The notes under the pieces are model-generated. The model worked only from the letters and a program-made list of their open reading frames with translations, ran no database searches and had not been told where the DNA came from. From NCBI GenBank assembly GCA_026874595.1, contig CM049307.1, positions 50,411,370 to 50,475,369 on the forward strand: DNA of 64,000 nucleotides, written 5' to 3'. Source of the DNA: Sipunculus nudus (taxonomy: Eukaryota > Annelida > Sipuncula > Golfingiida > Sipunculidae). Positions 11,166 to 22,369 of this stretch are shown piece by piece; position 1 is the stretch's first letter; every line of letters starts with the position of its first letter. A program made the position numbers and the translations under genes.

Positions 11166-11668
11166 CAAATTTTAAGCCTGATAAAGTGTTCTTCCTGATA
11201 GTATATATATTTATTAATTATGCCTTCATTTTAATTCAATGATAAACATGACAATATTTTAAAAAAACTTTTATAGCGTTTCCTCTTTTATGTTTCCTTG
11301 TTGTTTAAAATGAAGTACTTTCTATAGAAGGTCTTTCTATAGAATCTAAATTTAAAACTAAATTTTATTAAAAAAAAAACACTGTACCAGGTAAAAAGGA
11401 TATCCCCTTTATGGGGGTCTAACATGAATTCCACACAGCTTTTGGGCTGACTTTACTTGAAGGTGTTAAGTTAGGAAGGTCACTTAAACCCAGCATTGTT
11501 TTGCATGTTATTCCGTCGAATCAATAAATTTGATATTTGTAGAAGTATCACGACAATACACCTCTTGACATTTGGAGATCAACATAAATCCGAGAAATAA
11601 CGAATGCAGCATTATCAACTTTTAACAGAATTTCATAACCTTTATCAAATTCATTTTTTTCCAGCATA
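11166..11668. other. AT-rich spacer
   Basis: No gene or clear element. 11195-11290 resembles 10310-10440. Confidence 0.4.
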
Positions 11669-11669
11669 T

Positions 11670-11930
11670 TAACTGTACTTATCAGTAATCATTAGTAAGT
11701 CTGAGTACTAATTATATGATAACATACGTATGTATAACATATCCTCAGCTAGATGGTCACTAGAGGATTTTATTTCATTAATGTCATTTGGTCATGAATT
11801 CTCATGGTTAATTTATGTTACGTGCACAGACCCTTATCATTTCAATAAGTTTCCGTGTATCGTGCCATCAGACGTCTAATCTGGTTTACGAGGAGAGCAA
11901 CGTTACCTCGGAAATACACTCTTCGTATAA
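11670..11930 (+). repeat. ~230-bp repeat family B, copy 4
   Basis: Contains AGTAAGTCTGAGTACTAA, ATTTGGTCATGAATTCTC, AGACGTCTAATCTGGTTTAC and GAGGAGAGCAACGTTAC. It is the copy closest to copy 1 and lies just upstream of a solo LTR. Confidence 0.65.
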
Positions 11931-11982
11931 CTGAGACTCAGGTTCAACTACCGATAGACAATTTACCATTTTTTTATCATAC

Positions 11983-12729
11983 TGTTACAGTTGCCCCTTT
12001 TTATTGTGTGCACAAGTCTTACAGATGTCTTTTTTATTGTGTGACACGGGCGCAACTTGTGTTGTAGCGGCCTCGCCTGGCCGGGTGTTGCACTCTCAGT
12101 TAAATTCGTACTGGTTGAAAGCTCGCTGCCGTGCCTGTCTCGTATGTTCGCGTCTGTGCACGTGTATTGTTCTTTTCGATTGTTCGTGAAAGGGCATTTT
12201 CTTGAGTTTTCGGATGAAAGGTTATAAATAAGGGCTGTGTTTTAGAGCCGAGAGAGAAATAGAGAATATTCCAGCGGACACAGAAATGTGTGTCAGTTTG
12301 TGGGACCTATTCCGATCAGTGCGGCAATTATAGATTTTCTTCAGATTTTCTTCTGGATTTGTGACGAATCTTATTTGGTCTGCAGTTGACTTTCGGGATT
12401 GTTACAAGAGCTTTACACTGGACTGTCATTCTCCGAGAGAATGTGTGTGAACTGTTCGTCCGGCTTATACATTTCAAAGGACTTGTCGCTGTGACAGTGG
12501 TGGTATCCAGGTACTGTGCACTTTGTTTTTTTTTTTTACTGTGTGATTGTATTGATTTGCCGTTATACTGCTGTTATACTGTGTCACTGTATTGATTTAG
12601 TGTATTATAATGTTAGGGTTGATTTAAGATTTATTTGTTAACAGAAAACCACTGACTTCTTTATTCGTTCCATGACCTGGTTTGTGTTCGTCACGCATAC
12701 GTGATCTGTTGATATTAGGTTCCGTAATA
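11983..12729 (+). mobile_element. Solo LTR, family L, copy 1
   Basis: Starts TGTTACAG and ends CCGTAATA (ancestral CCGTAACA inferred from copy 2), giving a TG...CA-type LTR with a 6-bp terminal inverted repeat. A TATAAATA box lies at 12223-12230 and a GAGAGAGAAATAGAGAA region follows, as expected for an LTR promoter. Flanked by ATAC on both sides (11979-11982, 12730-12733). The reverse complement of 14608-15443 matches along nearly the whole length, including the CGTCCGGCTTATACATTT segment. No internal gag or pol is present, so it is a solo LTR. A 4-bp duplication is typical of several LTR retrotransposon groups. Confidence 0.8.
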
Positions 12730-12733
12730 ATAC

Positions 12734-13604
12734 TAAAAGATGCTGTAGAACCATCTCATAACAAAACAAGGTCTCATATATTTGGTTTAATAATTTTTCA
12801 ATAAGTAAAATATGACTAAGACAGTTTGGAATGAAATTAGGTTAAAAATGTATAGTTAAATGCAATCGTTAATCGATTGCTTGAAGTCTCCCCCCCCCCC
12901 CCACCCCCCACCCCCCCGGGGGCCCCCGCAACTGAGCGATAATGAGGAATCAGATATGGGGCGTAAGAACTTGGAAATACAGTCAATAAAAAAAATATCA
13001 GGCGCAAATCTATGACGTAGGATTAATATTGTGTCAAAATCCGGCTTTTGAAAATCAACCGTGTTGGAGATCTACCGCACACAGGAAATGGCAGAAGAGA
13101 GAAAGAAAAAGACAGAAAAAGGAGGAAACAATTGGAAATCGATGGGTTTGCCCTCTTTGGGGCCTAAAAAGGTGCACCGACAAATTTGTTTTTACCCAAA
13201 TATGGATATAGAAATAAACTCATCGAACTGTACAAGTGACACATTAAATACCTGAGTCGATCCAACAAAGCTGTAGGTGTTTATCGGTAGATCAGGGAAT
13301 CAGTATCATACACAATAGGTATTATACATAAACATTTATTTCATCTTTTATTTTTTTTATTTGTATGAATGCATCGGTAGATCATGATCGGATATTGGGT
13401 CTGACCTGTTTTAAGATAGGCGACTCAATATCTAGTGGGCTATTTGGGCAAACCCATCTTAAGATGGGTCAGATAAGAAAATGGCGGGCAACATAAATAC
13501 AATATAACATGTAAAACAAATATCATCATATTCTGCAAACAAAATATAGAAAAACCTCCATTATAACCAAAGATAAATCTATTTGGATAGTCCAGTTGAG
13601 TGAA
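12734..13604. other. Intergenic with C/G homopolymer block
   Basis: A C-rich run near 12890-12927 (CCCC, ACCCCCC and GGGGGCCCCC). 13370-13470 holds short imperfect GGTCTGACC and AAGATGGG repeats. No gene. Confidence 0.4.
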
Positions 13605-14544
13605 TGTAATACTTGCAAAAGGGTCCACCTTTGTTCTCAATGTTCTCTGAAACAGCTGTGCGTATTACACTGTGTCATATCTCATTTAATAGGTTAATAT
13701 TCCCGCAGTGACCACGCCGATAAAAAAGAAATAATTTTTTAATGTGCACATCATTTTGCATGATTTTTGCGTGTTTTATAATTTGCGCAGAGGTAACCAT
13801 CGAAAACGTCCGAACTGCCTTCGGCAAAAACCAGATTGCTTGTAGGTGTCGCCTCCAGCGCAGGATTAAGGGCTATGATCATTCCTCTCAGTGACGGATT
13901 TAATTAAGCATGCTTGGCCTAATATTTGACCCAGGCTCTAACCTACGTGCGTTAATTGTCAGTAAATGTGAAAAAAAAACACGTCACTCTCGCTTGATGA
14001 AAAGGAGGGGTTCAACCCCAGGATGATTAATGACAAATCCTAACACAAGGTCCCCATCTCCGGAAAAGGGGTGGGGGCAGGTAAAAAGGGGATTCGGATC
14101 CCATGAACTCCCCTTTGGTCCGTTTCTGCTACTAACGGGGTATGCATATTTCCGTTTCTTTCTTCAGGAACAGTTTCCTTGCCTTAAACGGTACATTTAA
14201 TTTATCTTTCATGTCTTCCTCACACCAACCTATTCTTTATACGTCCAACAATAGTAACCAGTCATATATCATCGAAAACCTGAATGCTCCCGCGTCCCAT
14301 TCCGGTTCGCAAACGTAAACATAATCACTGACCAGGTCTTCAAGGGAAACATTACCTATGTACAAATTTCTTGCAACGAGCACAGCACCACAAAATAAAT
14401 ATAAAATTATTTGCACATACCTTATTGAGACATTATCCCTAACTTTCTGAATAAAATAATGGAACTAACATTCCTAATCTCATTTAATATCCCCCTCCCC
14501 CAGCCCTGGTAAAAAAACCCCGGTTAATCGGGTTTATCAGCTAG
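13605..14544 (+). mobile_element. Non-autonomous Helitron, copy 1 (940 bp)
   Basis: The 3' terminus has the diagnostic Helitron layout: hairpin CCCGGTTAATCGGG (14519-14532), 8 nt, then CTAG followed by a T. The inferred 5' end reads TGTAATACTT (TCTAATACTT in copy 2) after an A. Copy 2 at 60697-61639 is nearly the same length (943 bp) and is collinear: CCGCAGTGAC, GAACTGCCTTCGGCAA, CAGGAACAGTTTCCTTGC, CACTGACCAGGTCTTCAAGG and TTTATCAGCTAGT all align. No Rep/helicase frame, so mobilisation would need an autonomous partner. Confidence 0.8.
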
Positions 14545-14607
14545 TGTATCATATTAATTTATCTATAAGTCAGCCAATGTATCCTAGTTAGATAATGTAA
14601 TTTATTT

Positions 14608-15443
14608 TGTTACGGAACCTAATGTCAACAGAGTACGCATGCGTGATGAAAATAAATTTTGTCCAGGAGATAAACTGCAGATTCTGTAACACTAGGCAGC
14701 GTGAAATGTCTACGGGAATGAATAAAGAAGTCAGTGGTATTTTGTTAACAAATAACTATAATTTATTCTTAAAACAACCCTAACATTACAATACACTAAA
14801 TCAATACAATTACCCAGTATAACAGAAGTATAACAACAAATCAATACCATCACACAGTAAAATAAACAAAGTGCACAGTACCTGGATACCACGAATGTCA
14901 CAGCGATAAGTCCTATAAAATGTATAAGCCGGACGAACAGTTTACACAAATTCTCTCGGAGAATAACAGTCTAATGTAAAGCTCTTGTAACAATCCCGAA
15001 AGTAAACTGAACACCAAATAAGATTCGTCACAAATCCTGAAGAAAAGCTGAAGAAAATCTATAATTGCTGCACTTATCGGAATAAGTCCCACAAACTGAC
15101 ATACACGCTTCTGTGTCCGCTGGAATCTTCTCTCACCTCTCTCTCGGCTTTAAAACATAGCCTCTTTATATAACTTTTCACGTCAAGCCGAGAGTTTTTT
15201 TCCATTTCTCGAACAATCTAAAGAACCTAAGATAATAAACGTGCTTAAAGAACATACCAGAACAGAGAACGCCGTGTCAGGATTCACACGTGGGCAAACC
15301 CGGCCCGGCCAGGCGACGCTGCCGCGGCAACGAGCCACGCGGGCTACACGAACCAAACGCCAACAACACATGGTACATCCGTGTGCACAATAAAACAACC
15401 ATCTGTAAGACCGCTGCACACAATAAAAGGAGCACCTGTAACA
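14608..15443 (-). mobile_element. Solo LTR, family L, copy 2
   Basis: On the minus strand it starts TGTTACAGGTG and ends TTCCGTAACA. It is flanked by ATTT duplications (14604-14607, 15444-15447). It is about 90 bp longer than copy 1 because of an extra segment before the conserved CATCACGCATGCG block. A TATATAA box lies near 15170 on the minus strand. It lies 63 bp from the Helitron 3' end and in the opposite orientation to copy 1. No internal coding region. Confidence 0.8.
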
Positions 15444-15447
15444 ATTT

Positions 15448-16340
15448 ACATAATTATCTTAGTTTAATCATTTATCTTCTGTATCTCATTATATAATCTA
15501 GCCTAGCTGCATCTTATAATGTATCACACATTTATACCCTTTATCATATATAACAGACTTTTTTATACTGATATAGCGGACTTTAAGATTACCATTTTAT
15601 GGCTTGATTAATTATCGTAGCGTATCGAATCAATTAAAATGTAATATGCATTTGACTATTCAGGATTGTTTTGCTCAATTAATATTGATTTCATTAAACA
15701 TAAGTTCACTTTTAACAATACAAATACTTAAATATAAAACATTTTTTGTCATTCAAATGGGACATTTTTATCGTGTATACTTACGTCAGCAGAAGGGATA
15801 ATTGTCATGAAGTGATTGTCCAAAGGAAATTGTCTATTATTTATACATTGTCTGCAGTTTTGAAACAACCTGTTGCTATATTAAAGCAGAAAATTGCTCC
15901 ATGATATCTGTATCATATGTGCCAGGGGCTGATAAGAAGAGGGGGGGGGGGAGGGGGGGGGGGTCACGTGGGTAATTACGGGGTTAGCCATAAAATATCG
16001 AGAGACCGTGAAGTTATGTTTCCCCCTTCATGAGGTTCAACCCCCTAAACCTTCCATCCAGGTCCGTCACTGTTGTTAACATGTGATTCCAAACTAATTT
16101 TCGGTTAATCTGAGTTTTTTAAAACATTTTCATGCTCGAAATCTGCAACTCCGAAAAAAACACACGCTTATTAATTAACTTCCTGTCTAGTCAGCTGAAC
16201 GCTTACCGTTTATAAAAAACTTTCTTTCCACAATCAATACACAGTACAAAAAAAAACCGTTTTATCTTACAACGCATGTCATATCTCCTCCATCCTTTAA
16301 ACATTTTAATACTAAACATTTCTCCATTATATTGAGTGTC
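15448..16340. other. AT-rich intergenic with poly-G tract
   Basis: Contains G runs around 15939-15962 (broken by one A). No gene seen. Confidence 0.4.
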
Positions 16341-17330
16341 TTGTTATTGTTTTTTTGCGATAATCAATTCAAGCTGCATGTTATGCTTTAAATATTGTTC
16401 AAACCCTGTCTCCGCCACATCAATAACGTTACACCTGCATCTATAAATATACCTTTTACAAATAATAAATATATAATTTTCCATATTTCTTCCCTGAATA
16501 CTCGTAAAAAGACTTCTGCTTGATCAAGGTGAAAATTATCTGCTTTCCACATTTATACTACTACATCACATTTCTATTTCTTACCAAAATTCTTTGATCA
16601 ATTCACATTCCCAAAATAGATGCACTGTATTTCCTACATCGGGTTTACAAAAAGTGCATTTGTTATCTGTAACTAATTTCTACTTCTCTAACCAGTGATT
16701 ATTAACTAAAATATTCTGCAGAACTTTATACTGAAATACCTGTGTTTTAACATCCTGAAACACAATTTTAGGTTACAGGTACAACCCCTAGACCAATTAT
16801 AATCCTCTATGTTGAGAAATAAATTAATTCGTGACAGTTTACAAAATGGCAAAAAATTTCATTCTTAATACACTATTACACTTGTTTTGAAGTGATTTGA
16901 TGTAAGATATTGTGTTTACCATACAACAGTAGCATGAACGTATGCGGTTCATTCGAATGTTCCTTTCCATTTTTCCATTTTTTTGACAGAACCAATGAGA
17001 TTAATGAATAGCTTTGAAAGAATCTCTCATGCAAGTCACGTTCCTTCCAATATTCAAAAGGCTTAATAGCATGATTATCATCAAATAAAACATTAGTGGT
17101 CATGATCCCAACTGCGGTGAATTCTTTCCAACAAATCATTTTGTTATCGATCTTAACATTTTGTTCATCCAAATTATTTGATTCCGGACCCCCCCCCCCC
17201 CCCCTCTTTGAAGCCTCTGCATCCTTTTTAGGAAGTTCTGACAATTTACTGCATGGACTTCGCCTATCGGAAAATTGATGTTTATTTCTAATTTTCATGA
17301 CCCTCACATTAACGCTTACCAATTTGAAAA
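16340..17330 (-). pseudogene. LINE (L1/Tx1-type) ORF2 C-terminal remnant
   Basis: Read on the minus strand in broken frames. 17322-16876 is open for 148 codons and includes EYWKERDLHERFFQSYSLI, which resembles the region ahead of the LINE C-terminal domain. In another frame (about 16790-16590) comes QYKVLQNILVNNHWLEK, followed by CTFCKPD-GNTVHLFWEC, the C-X2-C-X7-H-X4-C zinc knuckle typical of L1/Tx1 ORF2. A third frame ends near 16345 with GFEQYLKHNMQLELIIAKK, resembling the ORF2 terminus. A poly-C run at about 17190 creates a low-complexity Gly insertion. Endonuclease and reverse transcriptase parts are absent. 5'-truncated, frameshifted and inactive. Confidence 0.75.
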
Positions 17331-17877
17331 GTATTCACAAAAAAAAAAAAAAAAAATTACTACTATAAGACCCATGCCAAAAGAGAATATTATTTTTGAC
17401 GATTTCGATGTGTTTTTTATATGTTAAATATACAACCACAATGAAACAAAACTCAGTTCAGACAGTTCCCTGCTGACACCGATATATAGGTGGCAGCACT
17501 GAACCGCCCATTTTCCACAGCCAAAACTAAAGCTTCTGGAGAGAGAAATCCTAACATGTATCCCATCATGTTTGTTGAGCCAATGGAATAAATTAAAATG
17601 CCTACGCCAGCATACTAGGGACCAATATTTGATCGAGCATTCCCGCCTGCTGCATTTAATTCTATTCTTACAAAATAAACATGGTTCACTGGAAAAGTAT
17701 GTTTATCTTCTTAGCTACCCCTTCACCGTCTTCAAATATTTCTAATCTTAAGAGAGCTATGTTCCAATTTATTTCTGAAAAGTGTTACTTGAATTTTAAC
17801 ATTGATAGTATTTCAAACCTGAATTAATGTTATATTCTTTTTGTGACATCGAAGTATACATTGTTTTTCCTACAATT
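17331..17877. other. Intergenic, nothing recognised
   Basis: Starts with a 17-A tract at 17340-17356. Short frames are open on the plus strand (17620-17700) but none is recognised. Confidence 0.4.
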
Positions 17878-18363
17878 CTAAATGTTTACCAGTTTCATAA
17901 ATTCCAATCCAATAAATAATTCATAAAAAATAAGAAGACAAACATGATTTTTTCTATAATAATAAGTGTGTACAATATAAGGCAGAACCTTTGTTTTACA
18001 ATCGCCTTTAACCTTTGGTAAATGTCCCAGGGTTTTGCCTGATACGATGTATCTTTTTTTACATGGGCGACTGATTAATCCAGACTTCGCAACCATGGCA
18101 GTCTTGTTTCTCTGTCTGATGATCTGCACAGCTTCCTTCATTAAATGAGAATAACGCTCTACTTTACCCGCATGTTGTTGTATATTGTTCGTTCCCACAT
18201 GTAAAATGATTATTTTAAAGTCTGTGACCTTGATTATATTATTCTGTAGTTTACGTAATAGTCCTTCCAATGTCAAACCTGGGAAAGCTTGCACAAGAAT
18301 TTTATTCATCTGACTGACGAATTTGCAGATGTTATCACTTATTATTGTAAATTCATTATTCAT
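17878..18363 (-). pseudogene. Decayed SGNH-hydrolase-like ORF (retroelement-type)
   Basis: A 161-codon minus-strand frame. Residues 25-60 read QAFPGLTLEGLLRKLQ followed by FKIIILHVGTNNIQQ, the pattern of SGNH/GDSL esterase blocks II and III (G and GTNN). Where the nucleophile block GDS is expected, the frame has SDN near residue 9, so the catalytic serine is missing. SGNH domains are found in several animal retroelements (CR1-type ORF1, some DIRS-like elements), so a transposon origin is likelier than a host gene. Residues after about 110 look like read-through sequence. No flanking RT domain can be tied to it; the nearest is the LINE remnant 550 bp downstream, of a different class. Confidence 0.5.
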
Positions 18364-18548
18364 TTAGCCTGGCCAGAAATAAGATACATGTTTATATCTG
18401 CAGTCATATCCAAACAGTTAAATATGTTGAGCATCATAATGTCAATTGATCGGACACATAATATGTTTTATCTTCACGATCAACTTGTATTCTTTCTTCT
18501 TGTAACAGCCAGTCATTTGCCCCCATTAGACTGCTAACATATTATTAA

Positions 18549-18735
18549 TCTAGGGGTAGGACGTAGCCTAGTGGTTAAGGCGTTGGACATCGATGCTGAA
18601 GGTCCCTGGTTCGAACCCCACCGGTGTCTCAATAGCACACTGGTGTAATCTCTTTGAACCTGAGAGATTCACTCTAACTTGACTCTGACTTCTGGATTAT
18701 TCCAGACCCCGTGCATATTAAACCTGAAATTTTGA
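18549..18735 (+). mobile_element. tRNA-derived SINE, family M, copy 1
   Basis: The head contains box-A-like GTAGCCTAGTGGTTAAGGCG and box-B GGTTCGAACCC, spaced as in a tRNA. The body ends TCTGGATTATTCC and CATATTAAACCTGAAA. The last part aligns with the 50.6-kb SINE (TCTTCCGGATGAGTC and ATAAAACCTGGAA), a tail shared by widely distributed invertebrate SINEs. Pol III transcribed in its active form. Confidence 0.75.
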
Positions 18736-19667
18736 AGGCTTAATTATAAAATATCATTCTTATCATCTGGATACCTTCATTCTCATTTAATAGACAATGC
18801 CACCACAAGGCCATGTACCAATCCGTTATATGTATTAAAAAAACAACAAAAAAACATATTATTTACCTGGCTTAGCTGCTTAATCTGGGACCCTCACCTA
18901 TCTTCCTCTGGTATTACCAGTTTATAGTATATCACAGATAGTTCCGTCCAAAAGCAGCATAAAACATCCCCTCAAACCAGGGATTCATAAACACTGAAAA
19001 CAACTTGATTCACACAACAGTACACACCTCTATTAACGAACAATAGCTGCACTTATTATCGAACCTGTAAACTGATAATGCAATCCAGGTGTAAACAGCA
19101 CATCCTTTTCAATAAAAGAAACCAGTGCTCGAGCCAGATGGTCCTATCATACGGATGTTAAATGTCTTGACAGCAGGTGCGTTTCCATGAAAGCATATCT
19201 ATCACCTGTCAATGCAACATCCAATTAATCTTAGTTAATAGATGATAAATTCATTTTAAATAGCACTTGTGTTTCCATGAGAAAACGTATCTTACGTGTC
19301 AACAGAAAAAGCAATAGAACTTTTCAAAAACATGTTTCTTGTATCATATATAACCATGTTAATATGCATGGATCTTTCTGCAAACCGACCCTTTTGGAAA
19401 AATCACCTCTCCATTTAACATTTAGTAATGGATGCTTAGTACGGTTCCCCTTGCGAATTGACAGTAATGCAACCCCTTATATATTGTGTTGATGCTTTTG
19501 TGACTTGGTGTATAGATCTGTACACGCAGGCATCATCGATTCCTCTGCAAGCATTTGTATTTCCTATGTTGTTAACTTTTAAGATTGACTGTGCACTCAG
19601 TGTCATGATTCTACAGCACAGTCAAAGGGTCCGAATTACCTATAAAGCATGTTGATTTGATCCGAAA
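18736..19667. other. Intergenic, nothing recognised
   Basis: No repeats or gene identified. Two GTTTCCATGA-AAA phrases at about 19180 and 19270 are about 90 bp apart. Confidence 0.4.
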
Positions 19668-19992
19668 ATTGCCTAGATCTTCCCTTTAAAATAGATTTGT
19701 ACCTGCCAAAATACTGGCCTGAACCCGACTGCTTACTCCTGTAAATGACTTTTAAAAACAATGGACCGGTCACGATCACAGGTGTCAACATAAACTCAGC
19801 GGGTGCATCGCACGGGCAACAACATGTGTCAATCAGGAGATGCCCTTACATATCCAAAAACAAATGTGATACATGTTCCTGCAGGCTGATGCATCGCGTG
19901 TTGCGGAACACAATCGAACCTCCTGTCAAGCGGCCTTAATTATTATGGTAAACAGACACGTGGACTGTGTGTACCAACACGCAGAACAATAA
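19668..19992 (+). repeat. ~320-bp interspersed repeat C, copy 2
   Basis: Inverted partner of 9888-10205; about 70-75% similar by eye. The open frame at 19745-19939 is inside the repeat and is not considered a gene. Confidence 0.6.
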
Positions 19993-21060
19993 CAAGCTGT
20001 TCGGGCCGTACACGAGGTACTGAGGCTGTGTGCTGGAATGAATTTGCTTTGAGTCTTTGGTATAAAGCAAAACTAAACTTATATTTTGAAATAATAGGCA
20101 TAATATTGCTCCTTATTATATCCCTTTAACAAATGCAAACCCTTTATACCAATGAATGGTAACATAACATTATTCCGTTGGTTTTACCCTTACTCTTCAC
20201 AAAATTTTATCAAATTCTGTTTAGGATGTTTCTTTTAAATTGCTAACAAAAAAGAACAAGGGGCAGTATTAACCTCACATGCAAACGTGAATTTTGTTAT
20301 AAAATGCAACACATATTATCTTTTGAGACCTAACTTTACAAAAGCTCTCCTTGAACTGAAGGATGTATGTATGGAATGTTCAAGAATAATGAAAAGGCAG
20401 AACCCACAGCACTCTTTATTATTGTAAGGTCTTATCTAAAGTGACCAGAAGAGGATCTGCCTACTTCAAAATGGATATTTCTGGAATTTGGAAATTTCCA
20501 TCAAAATAATATCTAAATGAAATGTTTCCTCAATACTGACTTGTATTTTAACATGCATATTTTAATATGCAGAATGTTTGTGACATTAATATGGACATCT
20601 AACATGCTTCAGATTTTAAATAGATTTATGCCTCTTGATCATGTTGTGAGCTATATCTTATCTTTTTATATATGAGATTGTCATAGCTAAGCATTTCGAC
20701 ACTCATGACACTTGAGATACTGAAAAGCTCTACCAAATAATATTCTTGATACAGTTGCCAAAGTAATTGAAAATCGACATAACTTTTAAAATGAATAGTT
20801 ACTATGTGCTTTCAATGTCACTATCTGTGTGATAGCATGATCATATTCAATCAAGCTTAAAAATGATAATTAACAATATTACATATGAGACAGTACCCAT
20901 TTAATCACGTTGACATTATTATGTATTTCGTGTGGGCCAATTTTTAATCAGAAATTAAATGCATGCACAAAATACATTTCAGAATATCGTAAGATCGTGC
21001 AAAAATGGCACTTGTTTCATTGAAGCAATTGGCTCCTTCGGAAGGGGAACTAAATATAAT
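19993..21060. other. AT-rich intergenic, nothing recognised
   Basis: No ORF, repeat or splice-flanked segment that can be defended. Confidence 0.45.
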
Positions 21061-21099
21061 ATAAAAGTTTTATGAGGATTCTTCGAAGCTTCTTTCAAA

Positions 21100-21620
21100 A
21101 ACCATATGATATGCTTGGGAATCTTCCTATAAAACATGTTTTGAAAACTGACAATTGATGTTTCAGTTGATGTTTCATTATAGCAATTTTTCTATAAGAA
21201 ACATGTCTTAGCCATTTAAAGCATGTCACAAACATGCCTCAACTAAAATTTAGCTGGAATCATGTTTTATTGATGATACATGTTTCGAAAAATGTGACAA
21301 AATGATGTTTCTGGTGACGTTTCAGGCTGATGACATGTTTCATGTGGGCAATTTCCTGACAAATTTAAAGACATGATGCCTCAAAACATTACTTAATTCG
21401 AAAAACATGTCTCATATCAAGTCATGTCATGCGGAAACATGTGTTCTTTGAAAACGTGAAAAAAATCATATGTAACAAACTGATTTAAAACATGCTTCAT
21501 AAGATGAAGATGTGTAAGATATATTTCGAAAAAGTTGAAAACGTGAAACAGCTTTTACAGTTTTGGGATGATTTCCATATAGAAACAACACGAGCTTTTC
21601 CATGGAAAAACATGTATAAT
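21100..21620. repeat. ACATG(T)TT-enriched segment
   Basis: About ten AAACATG or CATGTTT words in 520 bp on both strands (near 21136, 21200, 21228, 21259, 21278, 21331, 21402, 21432, 21489 and 21605), often next to CGAAAAA or GATGTTTC. No fixed period. Confidence 0.45.
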
Positions 21621-21659
21621 ACAGATTAGAAAAAAACAAACTGGTCTTCATTATAGAGA

Positions 21660-22313
21660 GGATATTCGATATTTAGATAGCTGGTGCTTTTCGCTCCAAT
21701 TTCTTTGTTTAATTATCAGTCTTTTACCAGAACTCTAAACCGTTAATGTGGCATTTTTGTACAACGATCATGTAATCGTACTGGTTACCTACCATGTATT
21801 GTGATAATTTTCATTTCCTTAAATATCCTGTTTTTAAAGGTCCACGCCCGTACCGCGCAAATCACAAAATAACTAATGTGATATGTGATAACTGTCAATG
21901 CATACCAGCTTTGTCCGCGCGAAGGAGCTTCCCAAACACCTGTATAGCATTAAAGAATGTACATGGGTTAACTCGTACTGGGAACAAACAAGAAATTATG
22001 TAATTATAATTTAAAGCACCATAAAGACCGCATATATACGCCATCATTCTGAATAAACTTAGGCTTTCCCCGCGAAACAAGGAGGATTCATTAATGGGAG
22101 ACTTGAGCACATTCACTCGTTCAGAAATTTCAATTAAAATTCCCGTAAATGTAGTGAAATAGACTACAGTGTCATTTGTCGTCAAATAATAAAATGGTAA
22201 GAAAATAATTTGAAGGAAAAAACATATCATGGTGATCTATCTTACTTATGGTGATCTATCGAACGTTCTTGTGTGCCACACTATATCCCTTCTCAAAATC
22301 TTTTCAAAATCCG

Positions 22314-22315
<2 letters not shown>
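21660..22315. other. Intergenic, nothing recognised
   Basis: A 111-codon minus-strand frame (21895-22230) has no recognisable domain and no supporting context. Confidence 0.4.

Positions 22316-22316
<1 letters not shown>

Positions 22317-22366
<50 letters not shown>
22317..22366. repeat. (TA)n microsatellite
   Basis: About 24 TA units. Borders the GACCACC-type repeat on its right. Confidence 0.95.

Positions 22367-22369
<3 letters not shown>

Noticed and set aside
11855-12595. Open frames in 11.9-12.6 kb and 14.7-15.5 kb
   Set aside because: They lie within the two solo LTRs and do not keep the same frame between copies.
11983-15443. One large element with inverted terminal repeats of ~750 bp
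   Set aside because: Each LTR has TG...CA-type ends and its own 4-bp flanking duplication, so they are separate insertions.
18549-18625. Functional tRNA gene
   Set aside because: A and B boxes are present, but the cloverleaf is incomplete and a SINE body and tail follow. The same holds for 42.0, 44.4, 49.1 and 50.6 kb.
21895-22230. 111-codon minus-strand frame
   Set aside because: No domain, no splice context, AT-rich composition; likely chance.
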